From Antedon mediterranea (Eukaryota; Echinodermata; Crinoidea; Comatulida; Antedonidae): a stretch of DNA of 64,000 nucleotides. The notes beneath the pieces are model-generated. The model was not told the DNA's origin. It was given only the letters and a program-made list of their open reading frames with translations, and did not search any database. The translations under genes and the position numbers were made by a program. Below are positions 25,301-32,983 of the stretch, in pieces (positions within the stretch are counted from its first letter, which is position 1; each line of letters begins with the position of its first letter). The stretch covers positions 25,108,501-25,172,500 of the forward strand of contig NC_092672.1 in the NCBI RefSeq assembly GCF_964355755.1, written 5' to 3'.

Positions 25301-27807
25301 TGATATTAATTTATTATTTAATTATATCAATTATTATATTTTTTATTTCTTCATTTTTTAGAGTGGATAGGCCTAGGCCTAGTAATAATCATAATAACAT
25401 TAAGTACTTTTTGCGTTCCATACTTTATTGTGGCCGAGTTGACCGATTAGTTTTTGGCCGAGGTTGACGTGAGGCCGAGTTGACTTGGGGCCGACTTGAC
25501 GTGGGGCCGACTTGACGTGGGGCCGACTTGACTTTGGCCGAGACGGTTTGGGCCGACTTGACCCGCACCCAATAATACCCTACCCAGGCCTACCTACCTA
25601 GCCTAGCTGGGCCTAGAGGCTAGGCCTACTCTAGGGCCAGGCTATAGATGGGATCCAGTCAAGTCGCCCCATAGCAAAGTCGCCCCATACAAAGTCGCCC
25701 CATCGCAAAGTCGCCCCATCGCAAAGTCGCCCCGGCACAGTCGCCCCATCGCAAAGTCGCCCCATCGCAAAGTCGCCCCATCGCAAAGTCGCCCAATCGC
25801 AAAGTCGCCCCATCGCAAAGTCGCCCACGGTTTTAATCATATTGGTTGCGTTTGATATCGATTGCGTTGTTACTTTGGTCGCGCTAAATGTCGTATACAG
25901 TATAATGTTTATCCTATATACATAATTTGTGTTTTAATTTTTATTTTACAGGTTTTAATGGAGTGATGTGCTTTTAAAAAATCATTAAAAAAATAGTCCC
26001 TTGTTTGAAAGTTCTAAAAAGATTATCCCTGATTTATAGTTTCGAAAATGTTAATTTAATATGATTTTAAAATTAGTTACCACTGCCAGAGCCACAATTA
26101 CGAATCTTTCTTCAACCTACGCGTGGATACCAGCTAATTTTTTAGGATAATATAATAAATGTATAAATGTGTAGTAGCCTAGGCCTTCCTATAGATTTAC
26201 AGTAGTTAAAACAATAACAGTGTTGTAAGACAATGAGTGTTATAGGCTACTTATTGATCATTTTGCATTCATCGACAAGTTATGTGTCTTAATTAATAAT
26301 ATTTGTAATGACTTTTCAAAATAAAGAAATAAAAAAAAAAGGATTTCATCGCCGATATGATTGTTTTACACGCAGGTATTTTAGTAAAATTAAAACGCTA
26401 CATTTTGACCATGGAAAAACCATCGTACAGTATCGTGTGCGTGTTTTTTGAAAAGGGGAATCCCCGACGGTCAGCAGAAAGACGGCGCTGCTCCGATTGG
26501 TTTCAGAGAATGTTTCAGATGGCGAGTCGCCTTTTATTCAACAGCACAATGATCATTTTACTGAAGAAATTCTTTTCAACCCTTTTGGTTAGGCCTAGAA
26601 CATTCTAATTATCATGCCTAATAAATATCCTCATATCGGGTATTTATTTAATTTTAAATTAAACAAGACCGTGAAGAGGCACGGAATAATACGTACACGG
26701 ACGTACGACGAATACACACACGCACGTCATCATTTACGACATATAGTGGTGATATGATGCAATTTTATAATGGATATAATGATGGGATTGTCTTTCCAGG
26801 CTTACAATCAATGTTCATTACGTAATACTATGTATAGTAAACTGAATGTTTATAAATAAATTGTTTTACGTGATTTGTTGCATATAAAATAAAAGACACA
26901 GACGTAGCCTACGTTTCCTAAAAAATATTTCACATTTAAATAATTATGTACTGTTAAATGACATTATGCTGGATAATATTATAATCTTAAACTATGTTTA
27001 CCTAATAATAATAATACATATTCATCCACCAAAGTAAAAATAATCTAGATCGTATAACATCATTTTATCGCGACCAAATTTAAACGCGACCGATTTTGAA
27101 CGCGACTGATATCATGGTAAAACTCCGGCGGGGTTTCCCCATCTTCAGTGGTGCGTTTGTAGTGCGACAACGGCGGAGTAATTACGGGGGTTTCCCTCTG
27201 GTAAGCTAGCACGTTAGTGCGACCGCGGAGTGATTAGTCAGGGGCTTCCTCTCTGATGATGGTGGTGCGTGCCGATCGTGTGACCTGAGACTACATGGCG
27301 GGGCTTCCCCTTTTTATGCCTACACGTTCCGTGTTATTTTGTGTATCATTGAGACATTTTACGCACTTGTAAACTATTTTTTAACGTTTTGGGGCGAATT
27401 TGCGATAGGGCGACTTTGTGATGGGGCGACTTTGCGATGGGGCGACTTTGCGTTGGGGCGACTTTGCGATGGGGCGACTTTGCGATGGGGCGACTGTGTC
27501 GGGGCGACTTTGTTTTGGGGCGACATTGCGATGGGGCGACTGTGTAAGGGGCGACTTTGTATGGGGCGACTTTGCGATGGGGCGACTTGACTAGCATCCC
27601 TCTAGATAGGCCTAGACTCTAGTATATAGGGGCCTAGCCTAGGCCTAGAGGCTAGCCTAGATTTATTGCACCTGACCTGCATTATCCTACATAATTGCCT
27701 GTACCTAGCCTAGCTAGGCGCCGCCTAGTAATTGCATTAATTTAGTAACTTACTTTTTTGCCTACTGGAATGTAATTATTGCTTTTTTCCATCAAAATAG
27801 TTGTCAT
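7158..27807 (-). CDS. MYO19-like: Unconventional myosin, class XIX-like (22 exons, C-terminal tail not found)
   Basis: Twenty-two exons with GT-AG boundaries join in continuous phase to 879 codons with no stop. The order is start methionine, basic linker, myosin SH3-like region ([13 protein letters not shown]), P-loop GESGSGK, switch I NSSRFGKY, relay [16 protein letters not shown], converter and IQ motifs. The pieces [20 protein letters not shown] and [11 protein letters not shown] point to class XIX, an actin motor on mitochondria. The N-terminal SH3-like exon is unusual for that class as I know it from vertebrates. The expected tail of about 90-100 residues is missing: exon 22 ends at a weak donor (GTAGGC) and I found no further exon at 1-7157. 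Reading through instead reaches a stop at 6963. Intron 1 holds two foldback elements. Confidence 0.8.
7400..7526 (-). CDS. Myosin exon 21, IQ motif
   Basis: Contains [13 protein letters not shown] and AAVVIIQA, light-chain-binding IQ motifs. The donor is GTATTG. Confidence 0.8.
7837..7936. other. Assembly gap of 100 N
   Basis: Exactly 100 undetermined bases, the usual placeholder for a scaffold join of unknown size. It falls inside the intron between myosin exons 20 and 21. Confidence 0.99.
8110..8350. repeat. 36-bp minisatellite, about 7 copies
   Basis: CTAAGTAATAAGACTGCC recurs every 36 bp (8111, 8147 and on) inside the intron between myosin exons 20 and 21. One copy is shortened. Confidence 0.9.
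8493..8682 (-). CDS. Myosin exon 20, converter
   Basis: Contains FLKRYELL and [14 protein letters not shown], the converter and start of the lever arm. Confidence 0.85.
8718..9270. repeat. 77-bp minisatellite, about 7 copies
   Basis: Units carry GGTGTTCAACATGTACAGT and a TA-rich block and are almost identical. They lie in the myosin intron directly upstream of exon 20 and show no similarity to that exon. Confidence 0.9.
9300..9545 (-). mobile_element. tRNA-derived SINE, second copy
   Basis: Inverse copy of the element at 4486-4730, with the A-box-like part and flanking body conserved. The anticodon-arm region is shorter and the B box diverged. Confidence 0.65.
9752..9806 (-). repeat. Duplicated 3' edge of myosin exon 19
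   Basis: About 55 bp repeat the end of exon 19, including its GTCAGCT donor, some 130 bp into the intron. One base change distinguishes the copy within the exon-derived part. Confidence 0.8.
9889..10067 (-). CDS. Myosin exon 19, actin-binding and SH1 region
   Basis: Contains [24 protein letters not shown] and GFPTR. Its 3' edge with the donor is duplicated at about 9,752-9,806. Confidence 0.9.
10592..10648 (-). CDS. Myosin exon 18, loop 2
   Basis: 19 codons: a basic loop followed by STVVSKFK, at the actin-binding loop 2 position. Confidence 0.75.
10805..11470. repeat. 22-bp minisatellite, about 30 copies
   Basis: Alternating TGTTAGTATGG and TGTTACTACAT half-units between myosin exons 17 and 18. 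Confidence 0.9.
11501..11593 (-). CDS. Myosin exon 17
   Basis: 31 codons starting [11 protein letters not shown]. The 22-bp minisatellite ends about 30 bp from its donor. Confidence 0.75.
12513..12689 (-). CDS. Myosin exon 16
   Basis: Contains [20 protein letters not shown], the conserved lower 50K segment. Confidence 0.85.
12805..12902. repeat. Short inverted-repeat element
   Basis: TGTACTTTTGCACCT at the left is the inverse complement of AGGTGCAAAAGTACA at the right, giving a 98-bp foldback in a myosin intron. It may be a small MITE. Confidence 0.5.
13378..13488 (-). CDS. Myosin exon 15
   Basis: Contains [12 protein letters not shown] short copy of part of this exon lies in the adjacent intron at about 13,331-13,360. 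Confidence 0.8.
13846..14035 (-). CDS. Myosin exon 14, switch II and relay helix
   Basis: Contains [12 protein letters not shown] and [16 protein letters not shown], the switch II and relay region. Confidence 0.9.
14484..14670 (-). CDS. Myosin exon 13
   Basis: Contains [30 protein letters not shown] and LLYAR, closely fitting class XIX. Confidence 0.85.
15010..15422. repeat. 49-bp minisatellite, about 8 copies
   Basis: Units contain GGTCGCAACTACTTTAAGC and ATAAATACTGTATGCAATC. The array ends about 55 bp from the donor of myosin exon 12. Confidence 0.9.
15477..15564 (-). CDS. Myosin exon 12
   Basis: Contains [12 protein letters not shown], a hallmark motor segment. Confidence 0.85.
15768..17478. 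repeat. 77-bp minisatellite, about 22 copies, with higher-order structure
   Basis: Units carry CACATGTGCTGGATTAGTTC and ATTGCTTTGGTTCAG. The variant CAGTATAGTTCACTG recurs 540 bp apart (about 16,302 and 16,842), marking a seven-unit higher-order repeat. The array fills most of the intron between myosin exons 11 and 12. Confidence 0.9.
17478..17530 (-). repeat. Partial duplicate of the 3' edge of myosin exon 11
   Basis: Repeats AATTCTTGTTGCTGTGACC and following bases of exon 11 between the 77-bp array and the exon, with small indels. Confidence 0.7.
17558..17755 (-). CDS. Myosin exon 11
   Basis: 66 codons with RRNWLLPN and [12 protein letters not shown] partial copy of its 3' edge lies at about 17,478-17,520. 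Confidence 0.8.
18394..18496 (-). CDS. Myosin exon 10
   Basis: Contains [13 protein letters not shown] and RNFHIFYQ, conserved motor core. The donor GTTAGT is weak but keeps phase. Confidence 0.75.
18661..18730 (-). CDS. Myosin exon 9, switch I
   Basis: Contains [15 protein letters not shown], the switch I nucleotide-sensing loop. Confidence 0.85.
19204..19244. repeat. Perfect hairpin palindrome
   Basis: CAGGGAAGAGTTAAATT is followed after a short loop by its exact inverse complement, giving a 17-bp stem in a myosin intron. No function is visible. Confidence 0.6.
19542..19615 (-). CDS. Myosin exon 8
   Basis: Contains [12 protein letters not shown], the conserved helix before switch I. Confidence 0.8.
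19758..19816 (-). CDS. Myosin exon 7
   Basis: Begins ACATGG (Thr-Trp), completing the P-loop, then NARCLLKYL. The donor is GTAATA. Confidence 0.8.
20168..20281 (-). CDS. Myosin exon 6, P-loop
   Basis: 38 codons ending in [13 protein letters not shown], the ATP-binding P-loop. The acceptor is a T-rich tract with CAG and the donor GTAATT. Confidence 0.9.
20745..20884 (-). CDS. Myosin exon 5
   Basis: Contains [17 protein letters not shown] and LVTLNPFK, the conserved region just before the P-loop. Its 5' edge and acceptor are copied in tandem at 20,885-21,345. Confidence 0.85.
20885..21345. repeat. 92/95-bp tandem array copying the 5' edge and acceptor of myosin exon 5
   Basis: Each unit contains the acceptor region (minus-strand TTCATAG) plus about 60 bases of exon 5 coding sequence, repeated about five times. 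Full-length copies start at 20,916, 21,011, 21,106, 21,201 and 21,293. The functional exon is the copy at 20,745-20,884, the only one with the complete exon and a donor. Confidence 0.85.
21654..21759 (-). CDS. Myosin exon 4, start of motor
   Basis: Contains [17 protein letters not shown], corresponding to the early motor helix. The donor is GTAAGT and the acceptor TGTCTAG. Confidence 0.75.
21890..23205. repeat. 79-bp tandem array copying the 3' half and donor of myosin exon 3
   Basis: About 16 units, spaced 79 bp (for example 21,907 and 21,986). Each contains the [12 protein letters not shown] coding segment followed by GTAAGAGG. The exon with its own acceptor is the copy at 23,126-23,230. 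The array therefore presents many consecutive 5' splice sites. Confidence 0.85.
23126..23230 (-). CDS. Myosin exon 3, SH3-like region
   Basis: 35 codons with [13 protein letters not shown] and [10 protein letters not shown], the pattern of a myosin N-terminal SH3-like barrel. The 3' part of this exon and its GTAAGA donor are the source of the 79-bp array at 21,890-23,205. Confidence 0.75.
23533..23748. mobile_element. MITE-like foldback element
   Basis: ACGTTTCAACTTGTTTTTAA near the left end matches the inverse of the right end (23,715-23,746), with about 39 bp of near-perfect terminal inverted repeat around a 140-bp interior. It has no coding capacity and lies in myosin intron 2. Confidence 0.65.
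23954..24025 (-). CDS. Myosin exon 2, basic linker
   Basis: 24 codons rich in Lys, Arg and Pro between a TTTTTCAG acceptor and a GTAAAG donor. It is phase 0 at both ends, matching exons 1 and 3. Confidence 0.5.
24705..25562. mobile_element. Foldback element with tandem-repeat termini (AGTCAAGTCGGCCCC type)
   Basis: Each end carries tandem copies of a short GTCAAGTCGGCCCC-like motif, the right end being the inverse of the left. The outer TIR also includes AAACCGTCTC. The AT-rich interior has no transposase. It lies in myosin intron 1. Confidence 0.65.
25650..27600. mobile_element. Foldback element with tandem-repeat termini (AAGTCGCCCCATCGC type)
   Basis: The left end (GGGATCCAGTCAAGTCGCCCC-like) and the right end are inverse complements. 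Both continue as about ten tandem copies of a 16-bp AAGTCGCCCCATCGCA unit. The interior of about 1.6 kb has no convincing transposase. The AGTCAAGTCG core resembles the neighbouring element at 24,705-25,562, so the two probably belong to related families. Confidence 0.7.
27754..27807 (-). CDS. Myosin exon 1 (start codon)
   Basis: ATG at 27807, 18 codons, then a strong GTAAGT donor. It lies 265 bp from the start codon of the divergent plus-strand gene. Confidence 0.6.
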
Positions 27808-28072
27808 TTTGATAGGCGCGCCTCCTCTCACTTCCCCAAAACCAACAGTTCCTTTTTTTTTTTCAAAAACACCGCCGCGCGCCACCTATAATACAAGTAT
27901 CTAATAAAAAAATTAAAAAAACCGCTGTGTACCGCCCTCTCTGTTATGACTCGGCGGTGACCTTAAAATGTTTTGCTATGATTTTTGCGATCAATCAATC
28001 ACACGCCACAAGCCAAGCTTTAGCTAGGCTACAGAACAGTAAGCATACAGTTACGTAGGCCTAGAAAATAAA
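27808..28072. promoter_or_regulatory. Probable bidirectional promoter
   Basis: The interval separates the start codons of the myosin-like gene (minus) and the next gene (plus). It contains GC-rich patches such as GGCGCGCCTCC and CGCCGCGCGCC in otherwise AT-rich DNA. Divergent start codons 265 bp apart with GC-rich sequence between are typical of animal bidirectional promoters. This is inference from layout. Confidence 0.5.
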
Positions 28073-29645
28073 ATGAGTCTTGATGATAGAAAGAGCTTCT
28101 ATGTTTGTAGCTGTTACTACACCCATAACATATTTTTACCTAAGTTTAAACTGCATGTGACGTATATAGATGATAAAATATTTGCTGATATTTGGAAACC
28201 GGTAATAAAACCTGTTGCTGCCAAATCTTTGTACTACTAGGCCAGGCCTAGTCTAGGCTGCCTAGACAGCAGAACCTGGTCTGGTCCTAGTTAAGTAAAG
28301 TAGAACTAGTAGGCCTGTCTAAACTAATCCTACCCTAGACCTAGGCCTTTATTTTGGAAATTAGATTCTTGCCGCTGTAGCCATACTGAAAACTTTACCT
28401 ACCTATATGAATTTATGATATAGGCCTAGGCCTCTTATAGTTAGGGTATGCAGTATTTTTATAATTTACATGCACAGGTCAAAATTAACAAATTATGCAT
28501 TATGATGGTACGGTAGTACTGTAGTTTCCATCATAAGTGCTCCGTTTAAGCACTGAGTGAGTACATATATGGTATGTAATTTAAATGTGAATGGGAAATA
28601 GAGAGAAACAAGCTTCAAATTGGAGCTACTGTATAGTACATATAATATTAATAATAAAATGTGAATTGTTTGTGTATTATTTTGTAGATTCTTAAAAACA
28701 AAGGGTGTGACAATGAAGAAGGATTCACAGACGTTCTGAGAGTCGTAAGTAATTGATGTTTTAATTTATGTAATTATGTTAAGTTATCTGGCTGATAATG
28801 GTACAAGTAGCAAAATACAGTTCATGTGTGTGTTGTAGCAGAATACGGTACATGTGTAGCAGAATACGGTACATGTGTAGCAGAATACGGTACATGTGTA
28901 GCAGAATACGGTACCTGTGTAGCAGAATACGGTACCTGTGTAGCAGAATACGGTACCTGTGTATCAGAATATGGTACCTGTGTAGCAGAATACAGTACCT
29001 GTCTAGCAGACAATTTTCCTTTTTTGTCAATAAACTCTTCTAGGAATAAAACAGAATTTGGCTCATGCAGACAATTTTCCTCATAGTGGGACATTCAAAT
29101 GCAAAACTATATTTTCTTTATTTTATTTCATACCATTAAACACATGTTATCTCACTAACAATTCATTTCAGGTTAAAACAGAAGTAGAACGTAGAAAATC
29201 ACTTGGCCGAGATTATTTAAAGAGAAAAGAGACAATTTTAAAATATTACACACCACTCAATCAAGAGATATACAAACTACAGGTATGGAATTAAGTAGTT
29301 AAAAAAATGAAATAAATATTTTACCTGTTAACTACACCTTGCTGATGGAATACAACTATGAATGCATGTCTGATTTTGTAAAGACCAACTATTACAACAA
29401 ATGTTTAGCTTGACTACTACAACTGACAAGGACAACTTCCCCTTTAGTTATATGTTTAGTTAAATATCTTGACTAAAAATATTTGAAATAGTTGGAAAGT
29501 TTTACTTCTTTATGGTATTATATTTTCTCGTTGAGATTGTTATAGATTTCATTTCTGAGCCTAAAATTTCTGAAGTTGGTTGAACATAGCAAGCAGAAAA
29601 ATGCATCAATGCAAAGTTTGATAAAACTCATGAGTACTGAAAAAG
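28073..29645 (+). CDS. 5' part of an unidentified gene (exons 28073-28201, 28688-28744, 29172-29282, 29546-29645)
   Basis: Four exons of 43, 19, 37 and 33 codons (plus one base) join in phase from an ATG at 28,073. Donors are GTAATA, GTAAGT, GTATGG and a weak GTTTGT; acceptors are TTTTGTAG, ATTTCAG and TTATAG. The predicted product is mainly helical and basic with segments such as RRKSLGRDYLKRKE and LSLKFLKLVEHSKQ. I do not recognise the family. No further exon is visible before the viral genes begin near 30,021, so the gene is interrupted or its next intron contains the viral block. Confidence 0.5.
28825..29005. repeat. 21-bp minisatellite, about 8 copies
   Basis: Units of GTAGCAGAATACGGTACATGT lie in intron 2 of the unidentified gene. 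ORFs on both strands here are repeat artefacts. Confidence 0.9.
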
Positions 29646-29649
29646 GTTT

Positions 29650-30020
29650 GTTGATAGTTGACCTATTGTAATCAAATTCTATAAAAAATTAGTAAAGGAT
29701 TCTAACTTAAATAACTGTACATTGTGAAGCTCATTCTGCCGTGGAACAGTAATCGAAAAAGATAAAAATCAAAGCTATACACTAGTAGAGCAAGCTTTCC
29801 TATATGATTAAAACTATTTGACGAAAAGGCATATTTCAAACACATTAAAGGAAAAGTTAAGCACACAAAAAATGGCAAAATTACATGTTTTTGCATTGTT
29901 ATTTTGTGAACAATGGAATAGCCCGTCGCCTGTGTGAGATATCTTTTGTGTCCACCTGACATTTTTTTTTTGTAATGTTTTTGTTTGTTTTTTTTTTTAA
30001 AAGACAAATACACTTAAATA
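29650..30020. other. Host-virus transition zone
   Basis: The last host exon ends at 29,645 and the first viral stop codon lies at 30,021-30,023. The interval is AT-rich to about 29,900, then has a T-rich stretch (29,961-29,999). I found no terminal repeat, target-site duplication or transposon end that fixes the exact breakpoint. Confidence 0.6.
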
Positions 30021-30770
30021 CTATCGTCGAGTCATGTTTCTGTGCGTTCTTCCTCCTCCTCCTCCTCCTCCTCCTCCTCCTCTTCCGGTAGAACGTCTCT
30101 CGTCCGACACGTTAAGAAGACTCGAGTATTCGTAATCGTTTTCATCATCCATCGCTGTAGAATTTTTTGAATGCACGGTACTGGTGGAGCGCCAATGATG
30201 ATAAACGCCGTATATCATATGGCATACAGACGCTACGACGGTGAGTATGAGTAGAACGCGGTCGGTGGTTGGCGTGAATGAAGAGCTGCAGAAAGGTTCG
30301 TTCATGTATTGCGTTGTCAAGTAACAGTACGGTATACTGTACGCCAAAAGGCCAAGCAATACGGCAGCGATAACTGGTACGGTGTGCAGCACCATGCGTT
30401 CCCATACGGCCGGTTGTTTGTATCTGATCAAATGTTTCTCCAACGTGAAACGAGTCATGAGATAAAGAAAGTTTACGATGATCGTAAACACATCTGCTCC
30501 AACGGCGTACAAAAGTGGACGACTGACAAACACAAAATCAATCTGACCTGGATGTCGTTCAACTCGTTCACTTTCGTTCACAAGAAATATGGCAGAAATC
30601 AACACGCCCAACATGTAAAACAGTTTCTGAAGATGCAACACAAAATGATCGTGCCATGCTCGTATACCTTTCAGAGAGTATACCTCATGCATGGCATCGG
30701 TCAAAACGCTTGGAATCTCGGCCAATGTATTTCCAAACGAACGAAGGCTAATTTCGTCTCCGTACCCCAT
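30021..30770 (-). CDS. Four-pass membrane protein
   Basis: 249 residues from an ATG at 30,770. Four hydrophobic helices lie at about residues 50-66, 86-108, 126-147 and 172-190, followed by a hydrophilic tail with a ten-glycine run encoded by (CCT)n. I see no signal peptide. The layout is that of a small multipass envelope or organelle membrane protein, but I recognise no family. It is the first viral gene after the junction and its 3' end faces the host sequence. Confidence 0.7.
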   Translation of the reverse strand: MGYGDEISLRSFGNTLAEIPSVLTDAMHEVYSLKGIRAWHDHFVLHLQKLFYMLGVLISAIFLVNESERVERHPGQIDFVFVSRPLLYAVGADVFTIIVNFLYLMTRFTLEKHLIRYKQPAVWERMVLHTVPVIAAVLLGLLAYSIPYCYLTTQYMNEPFCSSSFTPTTDRVLLILTVVASVCHMIYGVYHHWRSTSTVHSKNSTAMDDENDYEYSSLLNVSDERRSTGRGGGGGGGGGGRTHRNMTRR

Positions 30771-30933
30771 CGTTTGATCTATTTCTTCTCTATAATTAAC
30801 ATGGAATAAAAAAACAAAAACAAAACACTAATGGTTTTCAACAAACACACGCACGCACACACAAATTCTATTTATTTTATTTTATTTTTTTTTATTATAA
30901 ATGTACAACGCATGAAAAATAAAAGCATAAAGC

Positions 30934-31725
30934 ATGTTAAGTAATCGGCGTGTAAGGATAAGCAGAGGCGCTGGTCGCTCGTATACTGTTGACGGTAAGA
31001 AACTGATTTCGGTAACAAAACAGATTTGCAACAGACTGTACGTTGACAAACGATGGAAAATAAAGCGAGCGCGTCACATTGGGTCAGCTTCGCTTTCCAG
31101 TGAGAATGCCATGGAAGTCGGTCGTCAGATGGACGCTCAAGTTTGTTGCATGGCCAACGAGGAAGTGAATAAAGAGTTGCAAAAGTTAGACTTGGAGTTT
31201 ATGAAGGCGCAGTGTGCTGTCACCAACGCCACCGTAGATAACGATGGTGATGCGTCTGTGGCAATCATAGATCTTGTGATGCAGAATCGTACGAGTGGAG
31301 ATGCGGTGGTGGTTGAGTTTAAAAACACGTCCATGACCGTTTCCCAGCTGATAAAAGAACGTGATCTTGCTCCTCGAAAACGTAGTGTCGGCTTCAAACC
31401 ATGTCTTTTGGATAGAGCAAAGATTCAGGCACAATTGGGCGCTTTGTTTATGGCCAACACGTACGCTTTATCCACACGTCCATCGGCAGTCGTCTTGATT
31501 CGATGCAAAGGCGGTCAGATGCACAGTGAATGCTACGAGGATTTCGACGAGAAAGAATTTCAATGGATCGCAGGATACAAAAGGTATAATTTCCTAAGGT
31601 CTATATCGCTTTCTAAGACCCGTTTTGATGAGTTGATCGTCCGTTCCACGACCTGTGGGCAGACAGGTTGTGGGATCGACGAGCACCATGCCTTCATCAA
31701 ATCTAGCCGTGGAAACGTCCAATAG
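30934..31725 (+). CDS. PD-(D/E)XK superfamily nuclease
   Basis: 263 residues. The core runs AIIDLVMQ (metal-binding Asp), then VVVEFKNTS (the E-x-K motif) and IQAQLGALFMANTYAL (a Q-containing helix as in RecB, Cas4 and lambda-exonuclease types). This order fits the restriction-endonuclease fold to which the herpesvirus alkaline nuclease also belongs. A role in processing replicated viral DNA is inference; orthology to the alkaline nuclease is not shown. The last 132 bases overlap the end of the convergent large capsid-like gene. Confidence 0.6.
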   Translation: MLSNRRVRISRGAGRSYTVDGKKLISVTKQICNRLYVDKRWKIKRARHIGSASLSSENAMEVGRQMDAQVCCMANEEVNKELQKLDLEFMKAQCAVTNATVDNDGDASVAIIDLVMQNRTSGDAVVVEFKNTSMTVSQLIKERDLAPRKRSVGFKPCLLDRAKIQAQLGALFMANTYALSTRPSAVVLIRCKGGQMHSECYEDFDEKEFQWIAGYKRYNFLRSISLSKTRFDELIVRSTTCGQTGCGIDEHHAFIKSSRGNVQ

Positions 31726-32942
31726 GTTACGAAACGAAGACGAACTGTGTTCGTGTTCTCCGTAAAATCCCTTGTTGACAGACTTGAAGGCGCACGGCTC
31801 AAATTGTGAACTGTCGTAATACTGTCGACCTTGCATTGCAACGTTACTGTCTTCCTGTAAACCGTGATGACTGATGGGTTTCATGAACACGTCCACGTCG
31901 GCCTTGTACTGTGTCGGTGGATTTCTGGTGGATAGAAACGTGGTGTGAACACCTGTCGTTCTGCTGGTGTCGTTCATCCACAACGGATGATGAAGACCGA
32001 GTGTTATGTGCGCCTCTGACGCTCCGACCGTGGCGTATGGATTGGTGGTGAACTTGTTTGTGATTTCGTCGAGTAGATCCAGAGACTGGTTGGAATTACC
32101 GTCGCCGACAGACGCTCGACCGTTCAACTGCATTATGTCAGTAGACTCTGGATTGAACGAGGACGGAATGGGAACGGCTACAAAATCTCCGTGTCCTTGT
32201 CTTGTGTGTGTCTGTTTAAAATTCATTATCGAACTTCCCATGCCGCGCATGTAGCCTATTCCCGCTAGATTGTTTTGAACGCGTGTATTGTCGATTGGAC
32301 TAGTGTCCACGTACGTCATTTCGATGCGTGACGTCGTCTTGTAGGAACAGGCGTTCGTTTCGATCGTGCCGATTTTTCCGTTACCCAAAAACATGTATCG
32401 ATAATTAGGTCCCGAACGGCACATGATGGCGCTGCACGTTTTCTGTATGGGCATTCGAAAGAGTAAAAAGGTTGTGTTCGGAAACACATTTGCCTCTGTC
32501 AACATCTTGGTGGTGGTGGGATTCTGCAACATTGACAGAAACAGCAACGTGCTTGCTTTTACGCCGTTTGTCAGCGGCATTGAAACCACCGTTTCAACTC
32601 GATGCGAATAGTTTCTGTTCACAAACAACTCGCGTGCCGTTCTCGGGCAATCGGTCGAAAAATACGGAAAATGTGTCGTGACATCTTTCGCTTCATTCAC
32701 ACAGTTTGGAGTGGTGGTGGTGAAAAAAGTGCTCGTTCCATCATTGCCAATCAGTCTACAGTTGACGTTGGTGTGATCGGATAAAAAGTGACAAAACGTC
32801 ACGTTCTCTTCGTGCACTTTCGGTTTCCAATTCGTTTCGGTGACGGCGTAGATTCGTGGCGACAATAATCTGAGTACCACACGATCAAAGAGAATCTCTT
32901 TTACGCGACTTAAATGAATCCTATCGTCATCGTCATCACCAT

Positions 32943-32983
<41 letters not shown>

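Noticed and set aside
25631-27597. Gly/Asp-rich and Ser/Pro-rich ORFs on both strands
   Set aside because: They come from the tandem termini of a foldback element.
28779-29094. Four ORFs over the 21-bp array
   Set aside because: A 21-bp repeat is open in several frames; none joins the neighbouring exons.
30309-30809. 166-residue plus-strand ORF
   Set aside because: It lies entirely antisense to the four-pass membrane gene, has no recognisable feature, and the membrane helices of the minus-strand frame are clear.
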